A stretch of 64,000 nt of DNA, from assembly GCA_020832555.1 (NCBI GenBank), contig JAFIEM010000002.1, positions 1 through 64,000 on the forward strand, given 5' to 3'. The stretch is from Natronohydrobacter sp. (GTDB lineage: Bacteria; Pseudomonadota; Alphaproteobacteria; Rhodobacterales; Rhodobacteraceae). This document shows positions 51,687 to 62,569 of the stretch, one piece after another. Numbering within the stretch: position 1 is the first letter of the stretch; each line of letters opens with the position of its first letter. The notes under the pieces are model-generated. The model worked only from the letters and a program-made list of their open reading frames with translations, had not been told where the DNA came from and did no database searches. The translations under genes were made by a program, and so were the position numbers.

Positions 51687-53156
51687 TTATCGTGCCAGTA
51701 TGGGCCGTAGGCGCGCCAGTTCGTTTTCAAGTTCCGCCCGGCGCAGCGGCTTGGTCAGGAAACCGTGAAATCCTTCTTGCAGGAATTCCTTGCGCTGCCC
51801 GCTCAGCAGATCCGCTGTCAGCGCGATCACCGGCAACGCGCCCAGCGGCGCGGGCTTGCTGCGCAATTCGGCCAGCATCCTGCGCCCGTCCATCACCGGC
51901 ATATGCATGTCCAGAATCACCAGATCCACGGGCGTATGATCAAGGATCTGCAAGGCATGTTCACCATTCTCGGCTTCGATACAGGTCGGGCCCAGCGGTT
52001 TGAGCAATCCCTGAACGACCTTGCGATTGATCCGGCTGTCATCAACGACAAGCAGTGTCTTCTCAGATAGCCAGCCCAGTTCCCATCCACCACCCGCGCG
52101 CTGTTCTGGCTGATCATCGATCAGGCAGATCTTCCCGGCCCGCAGCGAAAGCGTGAAACAGGAGCCCTGTCCGGGTTCGGACGCGACCGAGATATCCCCG
52201 CCCATCATCAGAGCAAGCCGACGTGACAAGGCCAGGCCCAGCCCGGTCCCGCCATATTCGCGAGAGGTCGAGGCATCCGCCTGCTCGAAGGGCTGGAAAA
52301 GACGCGCGAGCGTCGCCTGCTCGATCCCGATTCCGGTATCGCGCACCTCCAGCCGCAGAGTCCAGTCATCTTCTGCCTCCTCGGCAGACAGGTGGACACG
52401 GACATGTCCTTGCTTGGTGAATTTCACGGCATTGGAGACAAGATTGGCCACGCATTGCCGCATCCGCACCGAATCGTAGATCGCCGAGTCGGGCACGGAG
52501 GGCGCGGCGCTGAAACTCAACTCGATTTCGTTCTCCATGGCGCGTCCCCGGAACAGCTCGACCGTGCTGGCGATCACTTTGGCCAGCGGCTGGGGCCGGG
52601 GGTCCAGTGAAACCTGCCCGCTTTCGATCTTCGACAGATCCAGAACATCATTGATGATCCCCATCAGCAGCGTGCCCGATTCACTGATCATATGAAGCGC
52701 ATCGCGTTGCTCGGGCGTCAGCTGCGAGCGCTCCAGGATCTGCGCCATTCCAAGCACCCCGTTCAGCGGTGTGCGGATCTCATGGCTCATGTTCGCGAGG
52801 AACTCGGTCTTGGCGCGATTCGCGATCCGGGTCTGTTCAAGCGCGTTGCGCAGATCGTCGCGAATGACCTGCACCCGCGCCACAAGCAGATAGCCGAAGA
52901 TCACCGCAGGCGTGGCCACCACCAGCGCGACAGCGCCTGCAAGGGCGAAGGACAGGAGCGGCCAGTGTTCAGACGGAGACGCCCCAAACCATCGGATCGC
53001 CATCCCCCAGAGCGCGAGCGATATCAGCGCACTGCAGATCACTATGACAATGACCATCGCCGTGTTGAAAATGGTCGGATCGCTGCGTTCCGCCATCGTT
53101 ATGAAGCGCTCGAACGAGGAAGCTTGTCTTGTCGGCTGTGTGGTCTGCTTGGTCAT
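51687..53156 (-). CDS. Membrane hybrid histidine kinase with C-terminal receiver
   Basis: A 489-residue kinase. Two membrane helices (about 32-56 and 67-93) with a very short loop between precede the HisKA domain: His125 in ANMSHEIRTPLNGVLG. The ATPase has NLVSNAVKFTKQGH (about 238-251), DTGIGI and GGTGLGLALS (about 302-311). A receiver (about 366-485) carries Asp416 in VILDMHMPVMDG and the Lys in LTKPL. No periplasmic sensor domain is seen, so it may sense membrane state or rely on a partner. No phosphotransfer or regulator gene is adjacent. The start at 53156 has only a weak ribosome site. Confidence 0.88.
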   Translation of the reverse strand: MTKQTTQPTRQASSFERFITMAERSDPTIFNTAMVIVIVICSALISLALWGMAIRWFGASPSEHWPLLSFALAGAVALVVATPAVIFGYLLVARVQVIRDDLRNALEQTRIANRAKTEFLANMSHEIRTPLNGVLGMAQILERSQLTPEQRDALHMISESGTLLMGIINDVLDLSKIESGQVSLDPRPQPLAKVIASTVELFRGRAMENEIELSFSAAPSVPDSAIYDSVRMRQCVANLVSNAVKFTKQGHVRVHLSAEEAEDDWTLRLEVRDTGIGIEQATLARLFQPFEQADASTSREYGGTGLGLALSRRLALMMGGDISVASEPGQGSCFTLSLRAGKICLIDDQPEQRAGGGWELGWLSEKTLLVVDDSRINRKVVQGLLKPLGPTCIEAENGEHALQILDHTPVDLVILDMHMPVMDGRRMLAELRSKPAPLGALPVIALTADLLSGQRKEFLQEGFHGFLTKPLRRAELENELARLRPILAR

Positions 53157-53359
53157 CCGGCGCTTCTGGCAAGAAATTCGACCCAATATAGCGCGGCAGC
53201 CACCATGACTGCCGCGCGCACGGTATTTGTTCTGATCCCTGGGCCCAAGAATAGCCCACGGTTCCGAATACAATCTTAACGCGCAATTCAGAAAATACAG
53301 CACCACATTTGCGTGCGGGTTTCAACCGCGCATTCGGGCGCGCATTCGGGCGGGTCGGT

Positions 53360-54025
53360 TCAGCCGGGCAGCTTTTCACGCAGGAAGGACAGCGCCAGCG
53401 ACAGACCGTCATGGGCAATGCCGTGGCCGGTGCCTTTCGAGACATGGGTATAGGTTTCCACCCCGGCGGCGACGAGCGCATCTGCGGCAAGTGGCAGGGA
53501 TTCGAGCGGCACCACATCGTCCTGATCACCATGGATCAGCAGGATGGGCGGTTGCGAGGCCATCTCGGCCTCAAGCCGTTCGGGCACCATCAGACGGCCC
53601 GAGAAGCCCACGACCCCGGCAAGCGGCGCGGCGCGGCGCAGGGCGACATGCAGGCTCATCATTGTGCCTTGCGAGAAGCCCACGAGCGCCAGCCGGTCCG
53701 GGGTCAGCCCTTCGTCGGTGAGCAGCTTGTCCAGAAAGGCGTTCAGATCCTCTGCCGCTGCCGCCAACCCGGACAGCGCCTGCTCTTCGCTCGACCCGTC
53801 CAGCCAGGGGATCGGAAACCACTGAAACCCGAAAGGGTTGGCTGTGCAGCTTTCGGGCGCGTCCGGGGCGAAGAACACCGTGTCGGGCAGATGCGGACCC
53901 AGCGGATCGGCCAGCCCCAGCAGGTCAGAGCCATCCGCGCCATAGCCGTGCACAAACACAACGGCTGTCTTGGGCTTGCCCCCGGAGGCTGGGCCCCGGC
54001 GTTCAGATTTCAGCGCGCGTGTCAT
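53360..54025 (-). CDS. Phospholipase/carboxylesterase family hydrolase
   Basis: A 221-residue alpha/beta hydrolase of the YpfH/EstB type. The nucleophile is in VGFSQGTMMS, the acid in GDQDDVVP and the histidine in GTGHGIA; VVFVHGYGADGSDLLGL supplies the oxyanion site. The start ATG 54025 has AAGGA upstream and overlaps the glycosylase stop (54022-54025), so the two are coupled. Acts on small carboxylic esters; natural substrate unknown. Confidence 0.92.
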   Translation of the reverse strand: MTRALKSERRGPASGGKPKTAVVFVHGYGADGSDLLGLADPLGPHLPDTVFFAPDAPESCTANPFGFQWFPIPWLDGSSEEQALSGLAAAAEDLNAFLDKLLTDEGLTPDRLALVGFSQGTMMSLHVALRRAAPLAGVVGFSGRLMVPERLEAEMASQPPILLIHGDQDDVVPLESLPLAADALVAAGVETYTHVSKGTGHGIAHDGLSLALSFLREKLPG

Positions 54026-54675
54026 GTGATTCCTTCCCTGTCGGTTTCGACCCGGTAATAGGCCCACAAAAGCCCCGCCGCAACGGTCCGCCAGGGCGAC
54101 CAGTCTTCGGCCATCCGCCGCATCGGGGCTTCGCGCGGGCGCTCGGCGAGGTCAAACAGGCGGCGTGCGGCTTCCTGAAGGGCCAGATCGGCGGGCGCAA
54201 AGACATCGGCGCGGCCAAGGCTGAACATGGCATAAATCTCGGCAGTCCAACGGCCTATGCCGGGAACTTCAACCAGCACTTTAACAACATCTGTATCCGG
54301 CAGGTCGCGCAGCGCGTCGAAATCGATCCCGGCTGCGGCCAATGCGCGCGCGTAGCGCATTTTCTGTTTCGACAGTCCGGGCGCGCGCAGGGAGTCGTCA
54401 TCCACGGCAAGAACCGCCTCGGGTGTGGTCAGCCCGGCCTCCTCCATCCGGCCCCAGATTGCGCGGGCGGCATGGGTGCTGACCTGCTGGCTGACGATCG
54501 CACTCAGAAGATGCGCGAAACCGTCGGGCCTGCGGCGCAGGGGCGGTGTGCCGGTCAGGCTGAGGGCATGGGCAAAGCGTGGTTCCTGAGCTGCCAGCCA
54601 TGCCGCGCCCTCTTCCATGCAGGTCTCCGAGGTCAGAATCCGCCCGACCATCAGAAATGCGCCAATTTGCTGCAC
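54022..54675 (-). CDS. DNA-3-methyladenine glycosylase family protein (AlkA-like, HhH-GPD)
   Basis: A 217-residue DNA repair enzyme that removes alkylated bases. The helix-hairpin-helix is LVEVPGIGRWTAEIYAMFSLG and the catalytic aspartate follows in DVFAPADLALQ. It lacks the N-terminal TATA-like domain of E. coli AlkA, as do many short homologues. The start is uncertain between GTG 54675 (AGAGG upstream) and ATG 54651. It is coupled by ATGA to the downstream esterase and is divergent from an MFS gene. Confidence 0.87.
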   Translation of the reverse strand: MQQIGAFLMVGRILTSETCMEEGAAWLAAQEPRFAHALSLTGTPPLRRRPDGFAHLLSAIVSQQVSTHAARAIWGRMEEAGLTTPEAVLAVDDDSLRAPGLSKQKMRYARALAAAGIDFDALRDLPDTDVVKVLVEVPGIGRWTAEIYAMFSLGRADVFAPADLALQEAARRLFDLAERPREAPMRRMAEDWSPWRTVAAGLLWAYYRVETDREGIT

Positions 54676-54725
54676 ATGAGTAATACCTCTTCCCCCGGCC
54701 CGCGTTCAGGTCTAATCCTGCGCGC

Positions 54726-55943
54726 ATGAGTGATGCAGTTGCAACCCCCGATGACACCCGCGCGAAGCGCAATGTGATGGTTCTGGTCGCCGCGCAGGCG
54801 GTGGTCGGCGCGCAGCTTCCGATCCTGTTCATCATCGGCGGCCTGAGCGGGCAGATGCTGGCGTCGAACCCGTGCTGGGCGACCTTGCCGATCTCGATGA
54901 TCGTGCTGGGGTCAATGGCTGCGGCCACACCGCTTTCCAGCTTCATGCAGGCCTATGGGCGGCGCGCGGGGTTCTGGCTGGCCTGTGGCGCGGGTGCGGT
55001 GGGGGCTGCGATTTCGGCCTATGGGCTGATGCTGGGGTCATTCGGGCTGTTCCTGTTGGGGTCATTCATCACCGGCACTTATATGTCCGCGAATGGCTTT
55101 TACCGCTTCGCGGCAACAGATACGGCCAGCCCCGAGTTCCGGCCCAAGGCGATTTCCTATGTCATGGCGGGGGGGCTGCTGTCGGCGGTATTCGGGCCGC
55201 AACTGGTGTCCTTCACCACCGACGCCATGCCGATCCCGTTTCTGGCCACCTATCTGACCGTGATCGGGCTGAACATTGCGGGCATGTTGCTTTTGAGCGC
55301 GCTGGATATCCCTACGCCCCCCAAGCCCGACAGCGCCATGGATGCAGGCCGGTCGCGGCGCGAGTTGCTGAGCGTGCCGGTGATCGCGGTGGCGGTGATC
55401 TGCGGGACGGTTGCCTATGCGCTGATGAATCTGGTGATGACTTCGACCCCGCTGGCAGTTGTGGGCTGCGGGTTTGATACTTCGGATGCGGCGAATATCG
55501 TATCGGCGCATGTTCTGGCGATGTATGCGCCCTCGTTCTTCACCGGTCATCTGATTGCCCGGTTTGGCTCGCGCATGATTGTCGGCTCGGGTCTGGTGAT
55601 CCTCGCGGCGGCGGGTGCTGTGGCCATGACCGGGGTGGAGCTTGAGCAATTCTATATCGCGTTGATCCTGCTCGGGATTGGCTGGAATTTCGGCTTCATC
55701 GGGGCCACAACCATGCTGACCGCCGCGCATAAGCCCGAAGAACGCGGGCGGGTTCAGGGCATGAATGACATGATCGTGTTCGGGGGGGTGTTCGTGGCCT
55801 CGCTCAGTTCCGGCACGCTGATGAATTGCGCGGGCGGCGATGCGCAAACCGGCTGGACACTGGTCAATATGGCGATGCTGCCTTTCCTTGTGCTGGCAGG
55901 CAGCGCGCTGATCTGGCTGGCTGCGCGCCCCCGCGAGGTCTGA
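54726..55943 (+). CDS. MFS transporter
   Basis: A 405-residue transporter with twelve helices. Visible blocks are LPILFIIGGLSGQML, QAYGRRAGFWLACGAGAVG (motif A-like loop), FRPKAISYVMAGGLLSAVFGPQL and EERGRVQGMNDMIVFGGVFVASLSSG. It lies 59 bases before an acyl-CoA synthetase gene, same direction. Substrate unknown; relatives are annotated only as general MFS. Confidence 0.9.
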   Translation: MSDAVATPDDTRAKRNVMVLVAAQAVVGAQLPILFIIGGLSGQMLASNPCWATLPISMIVLGSMAAATPLSSFMQAYGRRAGFWLACGAGAVGAAISAYGLMLGSFGLFLLGSFITGTYMSANGFYRFAATDTASPEFRPKAISYVMAGGLLSAVFGPQLVSFTTDAMPIPFLATYLTVIGLNIAGMLLLSALDIPTPPKPDSAMDAGRSRRELLSVPVIAVAVICGTVAYALMNLVMTSTPLAVVGCGFDTSDAANIVSAHVLAMYAPSFFTGHLIARFGSRMIVGSGLVILAAAGAVAMTGVELEQFYIALILLGIGWNFGFIGATTMLTAAHKPEERGRVQGMNDMIVFGGVFVASLSSGTLMNCAGGDAQTGWTLVNMAMLPFLVLAGSALIWLAARPREV

Positions 55944-56002
55944 CGCCCTCTTGATCCCTTTGCCATAGCATGGTCTGCTTTCCCCCAAAGGGAGGCAAGA
56001 CC

Positions 56003-57907
56003 ATGCACCAGTTCAAGACCAATGCCGATCTGCGGGCGCTTGAGGCGGAAATGCCCTATGCGGCGCGCGAACTGCCCGTCACTGTCTATCAGGCGCTGGA
56101 ACAGGTGGCGGCGAAGCATGGCGACCGCCCGGCGATCAGCTTTCAGATGTTCTCTGGCCCCGGCGCGAAGGCGCAGACGCTGAGCTGGGCCGAGGTCAAG
56201 GGTCGGGCCACGCAAGCGGCCAATCTGTTCCGCAGCCTTGGGCTGGGTGCGGATGATACGGTCGCCTATATCCTGCCCACGCTGAATGAAACCGCGATCA
56301 CGCTTCTGGGCGGCATGACGGCGGCGCGCGTGGCCCCGATCAATCCGCTGCTGGAGCCTGACAAGATCGCCGCTCTCTTGCGCGAGACCGGCGCGCGGGT
56401 GGTGGTGACGCTGCGCGCCTTTCCCAAGACAGATGTGGCGCAGAAGGTCGCAGAGGCCGTCGCGCAGGCCCCGGATGTGGAGGTGGTGCTGGAAGTGGAT
56501 ATGCTGCCGCATCTGAGCCCGCCGAAAAGCTGGATCGTGCCCTTCATCCGGCCCAAATTCACGCCCCGGCACCGCGCCCGCGTGCTGGATTTCGCCCGCG
56601 AACTGGCCGCGCAGCCGAGCCACCGGCTGACATTCGAGTCCCCGACCGAGGACCGCATCGCGGCCTATTTCCACACTGGCGGCACGACGGGCATGCCGAA
56701 ACTGGCGCAGCACCATTATTCGGGCATGATCTATAATGGCTGGCTGGGCGCGGAACTGCTGTTCACGGAAAAGGACGTGCTGCTCTGCCCGCTGCCGCTG
56801 TTTCACGTCTTTGCCGCCTATCCGATCCTGATGTGCTGCATTATGTCGGGCGCGCATGTGGTCTTTCCCACACCGCAAGGCTATCGCGGCGAGGGGGTGT
56901 TCGACAATTTCTGGAAGCTGATCGAACGCTGGGGCGTCACATTCATGATCACCGTGCCCACGGCACTGGCCGCGCTGATGCAACGCAAGGTCGATGCCGA
57001 TATTTCCAGCCTGCGCACGGGCATTTCCGGCTCTGCTGCCTTGCCGCGCGAACTCTATCGGCGGTTTGAACAGGCGACCGGCGTGCAGATCGCCGAAGGT
57101 TACGGGCTGACCGAGGCCACCTGCCTTGTGTCCTGCAACCCTGTGGACGGGGCCAAGAAGATCGGATCTGTAGGCTATCCCCTGCCCTATACGGATGTGA
57201 AAATCCTGCGTGCCACGAATGGCGGCTTCACCGACTGTGCGACCGATGAGGTGGGTGAAATCTGCATCCGCAACCCCGGAGTGACGCCCCCCACCTATAC
57301 GGATGACGCCAAGAACCGTGATCTTTATGCGCCGGGGGGTTATCTGCGCACGGGCGATCTGGGGCGGCTGGATGGCGATGGCTATCTGTTCATCACCGGG
57401 CGGCAGAAGGATCTGATCATCCGGGGCGGGCACAATATCGACCCTGCCGAGATTGAGGAGGCGCTCTTGTCGCACCCGGAGGTCAGTTTTGCAGGGGCCA
57501 TCGGCCAGCCCGATGCCGTGGCGGGCGAATTACCCTGCGCCTATGTGGAATTGTTGGGCGATGCCACAGTGTCACCCGAGGCGTTGCTGGCGCATGTCAC
57601 GCCGCGCATTGCCGAACGTGCCGCATTGCCCAAGCATATCGAAGTGATGGGTGAATTGCCCAAGACTGCCGTGGGCAAGGTGTTCAAGCCCGATCTGCGC
57701 CGCCTTGCCATCGCGCGGGTCTTTGATGCGGCGCTGCGCGATGCCGGTGTCACGGCGCATGTGGCCGAAGTGGTCGAGGACCGCAAGCGCGGGCTGGTGG
57801 CAAGGATCAGCAAAGACAGCACCGCGACGGAAGCGGATATCGGCGCAGTGCTGGATCACTTTACCACAAGTTGGGAGCTTGCAGGCCGGTCGGGGGATCA
57901 TCCCTGA
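56003..57907 (+). CDS. AMP-dependent acyl-CoA synthetase
   Basis: A 634-residue ANL-superfamily ligase. The AMP-binding loop is YFHTGGTTGMPKLAQH (near residue 222), then EGYGLTEATCLVSCNP, the hinge LRTGDLGRLDGDGYLFITGRQKDLIIRGGHNIDPAEIE, and the catalytic lysine in LPKTAVGKVFKPDLR. GGGAGG fixes the ATG at 56003. It is distinct from the 1.8-3.8 kb ligase (only about motif-level likeness). Substrate, probably a medium- or long-chain acid, is not determined. Confidence 0.92.
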   Translation: MHQFKTNADLRALEAEMPYAARELPVTVYQALEQVAAKHGDRPAISFQMFSGPGAKAQTLSWAEVKGRATQAANLFRSLGLGADDTVAYILPTLNETAITLLGGMTAARVAPINPLLEPDKIAALLRETGARVVVTLRAFPKTDVAQKVAEAVAQAPDVEVVLEVDMLPHLSPPKSWIVPFIRPKFTPRHRARVLDFARELAAQPSHRLTFESPTEDRIAAYFHTGGTTGMPKLAQHHYSGMIYNGWLGAELLFTEKDVLLCPLPLFHVFAAYPILMCCIMSGAHVVFPTPQGYRGEGVFDNFWKLIERWGVTFMITVPTALAALMQRKVDADISSLRTGISGSAALPRELYRRFEQATGVQIAEGYGLTEATCLVSCNPVDGAKKIGSVGYPLPYTDVKILRATNGGFTDCATDEVGEICIRNPGVTPPTYTDDAKNRDLYAPGGYLRTGDLGRLDGDGYLFITGRQKDLIIRGGHNIDPAEIEEALLSHPEVSFAGAIGQPDAVAGELPCAYVELLGDATVSPEALLAHVTPRIAERAALPKHIEVMGELPKTAVGKVFKPDLRRLAIARVFDAALRDAGVTAHVAEVVEDRKRGLVARISKDSTATEADIGAVLDHFTTSWELAGRSGDHP

Positions 57908-58088
57908 ACCCATGATCTGAAAATGCAAACTTCGCATCGCACCAACAGGACCAAGGCGGCAGCGGGCGTCTGAGTCATAAAAGTCGCACTGTCCGAGTTC
58001 TGCGGCGCAGTGCTGGCGCGAGGACTTGACACAAACGCCCTTGCGCTCGAGTCTGCTGTCAAAACAGAACACAAAGTTCGAGGCAGGT

Positions 58089-58916
58089 ATGAGCAGCTTT
58101 CCCACGGCACCGCTTCTGGCGGTGGCAGTCTTGTCAATTTCCGCATGTTCCGGCGGCGGCTCTGTCCGCCCGGCACCTGCTCCACATAATGCCGTGACGA
58201 TCGGCACGGATAACTCTGTGACGGCATCACGTGCCGATGTGTCACGCTCTGGCGATGGTCGCATCCTGCTGCGCATGACCGAAGGACCGATGAGCGGGAT
58301 GTCGGTGGAATGTGTTGATGCCACGCTCGGGCGCTGTCAGGTCGTGGGTGGTCCTGACGGGACCACTGCCGAGGGCACCTTGCTGGCGCGTTATCATGGC
58401 CAATATGCGTTTGTCGGCAATTTCAGCGTGTTGCAGGTCGTCGATGGCGGGTTGCGCGGCAGTTCGCAGCTTGTCCATGCTGCATCGCCCGATGCGGCGG
58501 CGGGCAATGTGCGTCTGCCACAGGAGCGCACCAACTATACGGGCGCGTTCCATGCCGGTGCGGGGCTTGCGAATGGCACAAGCGGGATGGTCGAGGGCAC
58601 AGTCGCAATGGTGGCCGATTTCAATCAGGCCGTCTTGTCGGTGCAGATGGACGGGCAGTTCGCGGATGGTCAGAATGTCTCGGCCAGCTACAGCAATATC
58701 ACTATCGACACTCAGAATGGCAGCTTCACCACAACCGATAACAGTGTCATCCTGTTTCAGGGCGCGCTGGTCGATGATGGCATGCTCAGCGGGGCGTTTT
58801 ACGGCCCCAATGCCGATGAGGCGGCGGGCATCTTCGAGCTTGGCAATGAACATGGCGGCATGAGCGGGATCTTCCTTGCCTGCAAGGGTGTCTTGGCGGA
58901 TTGTCTCCAGCCCTGA
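58089..58916 (+). CDS. Lipoprotein with TbpB-like beta-barrel domain
   Basis: A 275-residue exported protein with lipobox SISAC (Cys20). The mature part is Gly/Ser/Thr-rich and beta-predicted, ending in the transferrin-binding-protein B type motif GAFYGPNADEAAGIFELGN and a Cys pair (FLACKGVLADCLQP). Such lipoproteins can be surface-exposed through Slam translocators, but no Slam gene is nearby. The ATG at 58089 has a GAGGCAGG site. A terminator follows. Confidence 0.84.
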   Translation: MSSFPTAPLLAVAVLSISACSGGGSVRPAPAPHNAVTIGTDNSVTASRADVSRSGDGRILLRMTEGPMSGMSVECVDATLGRCQVVGGPDGTTAEGTLLARYHGQYAFVGNFSVLQVVDGGLRGSSQLVHAASPDAAAGNVRLPQERTNYTGAFHAGAGLANGTSGMVEGTVAMVADFNQAVLSVQMDGQFADGQNVSASYSNITIDTQNGSFTTTDNSVILFQGALVDDGMLSGAFYGPNADEAAGIFELGNEHGGMSGIFLACKGVLADCLQP

Positions 58917-58957
58917 TCCGTTCAGGCTTGCCCCGAACGCCATCGGGTTCCTCAATC

Positions 58958-58997
58958 GGTCGCCATTGGTCGAAACGACAATGGCGACCTTTCTTTT
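58958..58997 (+). terminator. Intrinsic terminator of the TbpB-like lipoprotein gene
   Basis: GGTCGCCATTG (58958-58968) and CAATGGCGACC (58979-58989) form an 11-bp stem with a ten-base loop, followed by TTTCTTTT. Confidence 0.88.
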
Positions 58998-59032
58998 GGT
59001 CGGATGGGTCGCGCGATCTCACCTTGCGCGCG

Positions 59033-60285
59033 TCAGGCGCGCACGGTTCCGTCGCCTGTCACCAGATATTTGAAGCTGGTCAGCTGTTCGGCCCCCACCG
59101 GCCCGCGCGCATGCATCTTGCCGGTCGCGATGCCGATTTCTGCGCCCAGACCAAATTCGCCGCCATCGGCAAACTGGGTCGAGGCGTTATGCATCAGGAT
59201 CGCGCTGTCCAGACCTGCGAAAAAGCGCTGCACGACGCCCGCATCCTCGGCAATCACCGCTTCGGTATGCTGCGAACCATAGCGGCGGATATGGGCTATC
59301 GCACCGTCAACATCCTCGACCACCGCAGCGGCGATGATCATGTCGAGATATTCCTTGCCGAAATCCTCGGGCGCGGCAAGCCCGACACCGGGCAGATGCT
59401 GCAAGCCTGCGCCTGCGCGCACCTCGACTCCTTTGGCCACCAGATCCGCGATGATCTGCGCGCCAAGTCCATCCACGATATCGCGATGCAGCAGCAGGCA
59501 TTCCGCTGCCCCGCAAATGCCAGTGCGCCGGGTCTTGGCGTTCAGGACCACGCGCCGTGCCTTCTCGGGATCGGCAGAGGCATCGACATAGATATGACAG
59601 ATCCCTTCCAGATGGGCGAAAACCGGGACGCGGGCTTCGCGCTGCACCAGCCCCACCAGCCCCTTGCCGCCGCGGGGCACGATCACGTCGATATATTCGA
59701 CCATGCGCAACATGTCCGACACAGCGGCGCGATCCGTGGTCTGGACAAGCTGGATCGCAGTTTCCGGCAGGCCCGCCGCGTTCAGCCCGGTCACAAGGGC
59801 TGCATGGATTGCGCGCGAAGAATGAAAGCTCTCGGAGCCGCCGCGCAGGATCACGGCATTGCCCGCCTTCAGGCAGAGCGCACCGGCATCTGCCGTGACA
59901 TTGGGCCGCGATTCATAGATCACGCCGACCACGCCCAAGGGCGTGCGCACACGCTGGATATGCAGCCCTGTGGGCCGGTCCCATTCGCTGATCACCGCGC
60001 CCACCGGGTCAGGCTGGCTGGCCACGACGCGCAGAGCTTCCGCCACGCCCTGCAGGCGGGCGTCGTCCAGCATCAGCCGGTCGAGCATGGCGCCTGAAAG
60101 ACCCTTGTCGCGGGCTGCCTCAAGATCGCGGACATTGGCGGCAAGGATGTCGACTTTCGCGGCCAGCAGCGCCTCGGCTGCCGCTACCAGCGCCTGGGTC
60201 TTGGCCTCTGGGCCAGCCGTGGCCAGAACCTGTGCGGCGGCGCGGGCGCGCGCGCCCATCTCCAACATCTCTTGGCTGATCTCGG

Positions 60286-60289
<4 letters not shown>
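59033..60289 (-). CDS. proA: Gamma-glutamyl phosphate reductase
   Basis: A 418-residue aldehyde-dehydrogenase-fold enzyme, second step of proline synthesis (reduces glutamyl 5-phosphate to the semialdehyde). Blocks: [37 protein letters not shown], and the catalytic cysteine in [19 protein letters not shown]. It overlaps proB by ATGA (60286-60289). Confidence 0.97.
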
Positions 60290-62435
<2,146 letters not shown>

Positions 62436-62500
62436 TCAGGCGCAAGCCTTTAGCGCAGCTTGAGAGCCAGTTAAAGGGGCGCGTCCCAAAAGCGCGCACA

Positions 62501-62555
62501 GGCGGCGGGGGGGGGGGGTGGGGGGCCGCCCCCCCCCGCGCCGGGCCCCCGCTTT
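62501..62555. other. G-run/C-run tract between the HerA-like gene and obgE
   Basis: Twelve G (62507-62518), T, six G, CCG and nine C (62529-62537) follow in a row and can fold into a very stable hairpin. It is unlike any other sequence in the window and could form a G-quadruplex or be a sequencing or assembly problem. Confidence 0.75.
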
Positions 62556-62569
62556 TCTTCTGCACCTGA

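Noticed and set aside
55754-57475. 573-residue open frame opposite the acyl-CoA synthetase
   Set aside because: Antisense shadow; the rightward ligase has complete motifs and ribosome site.
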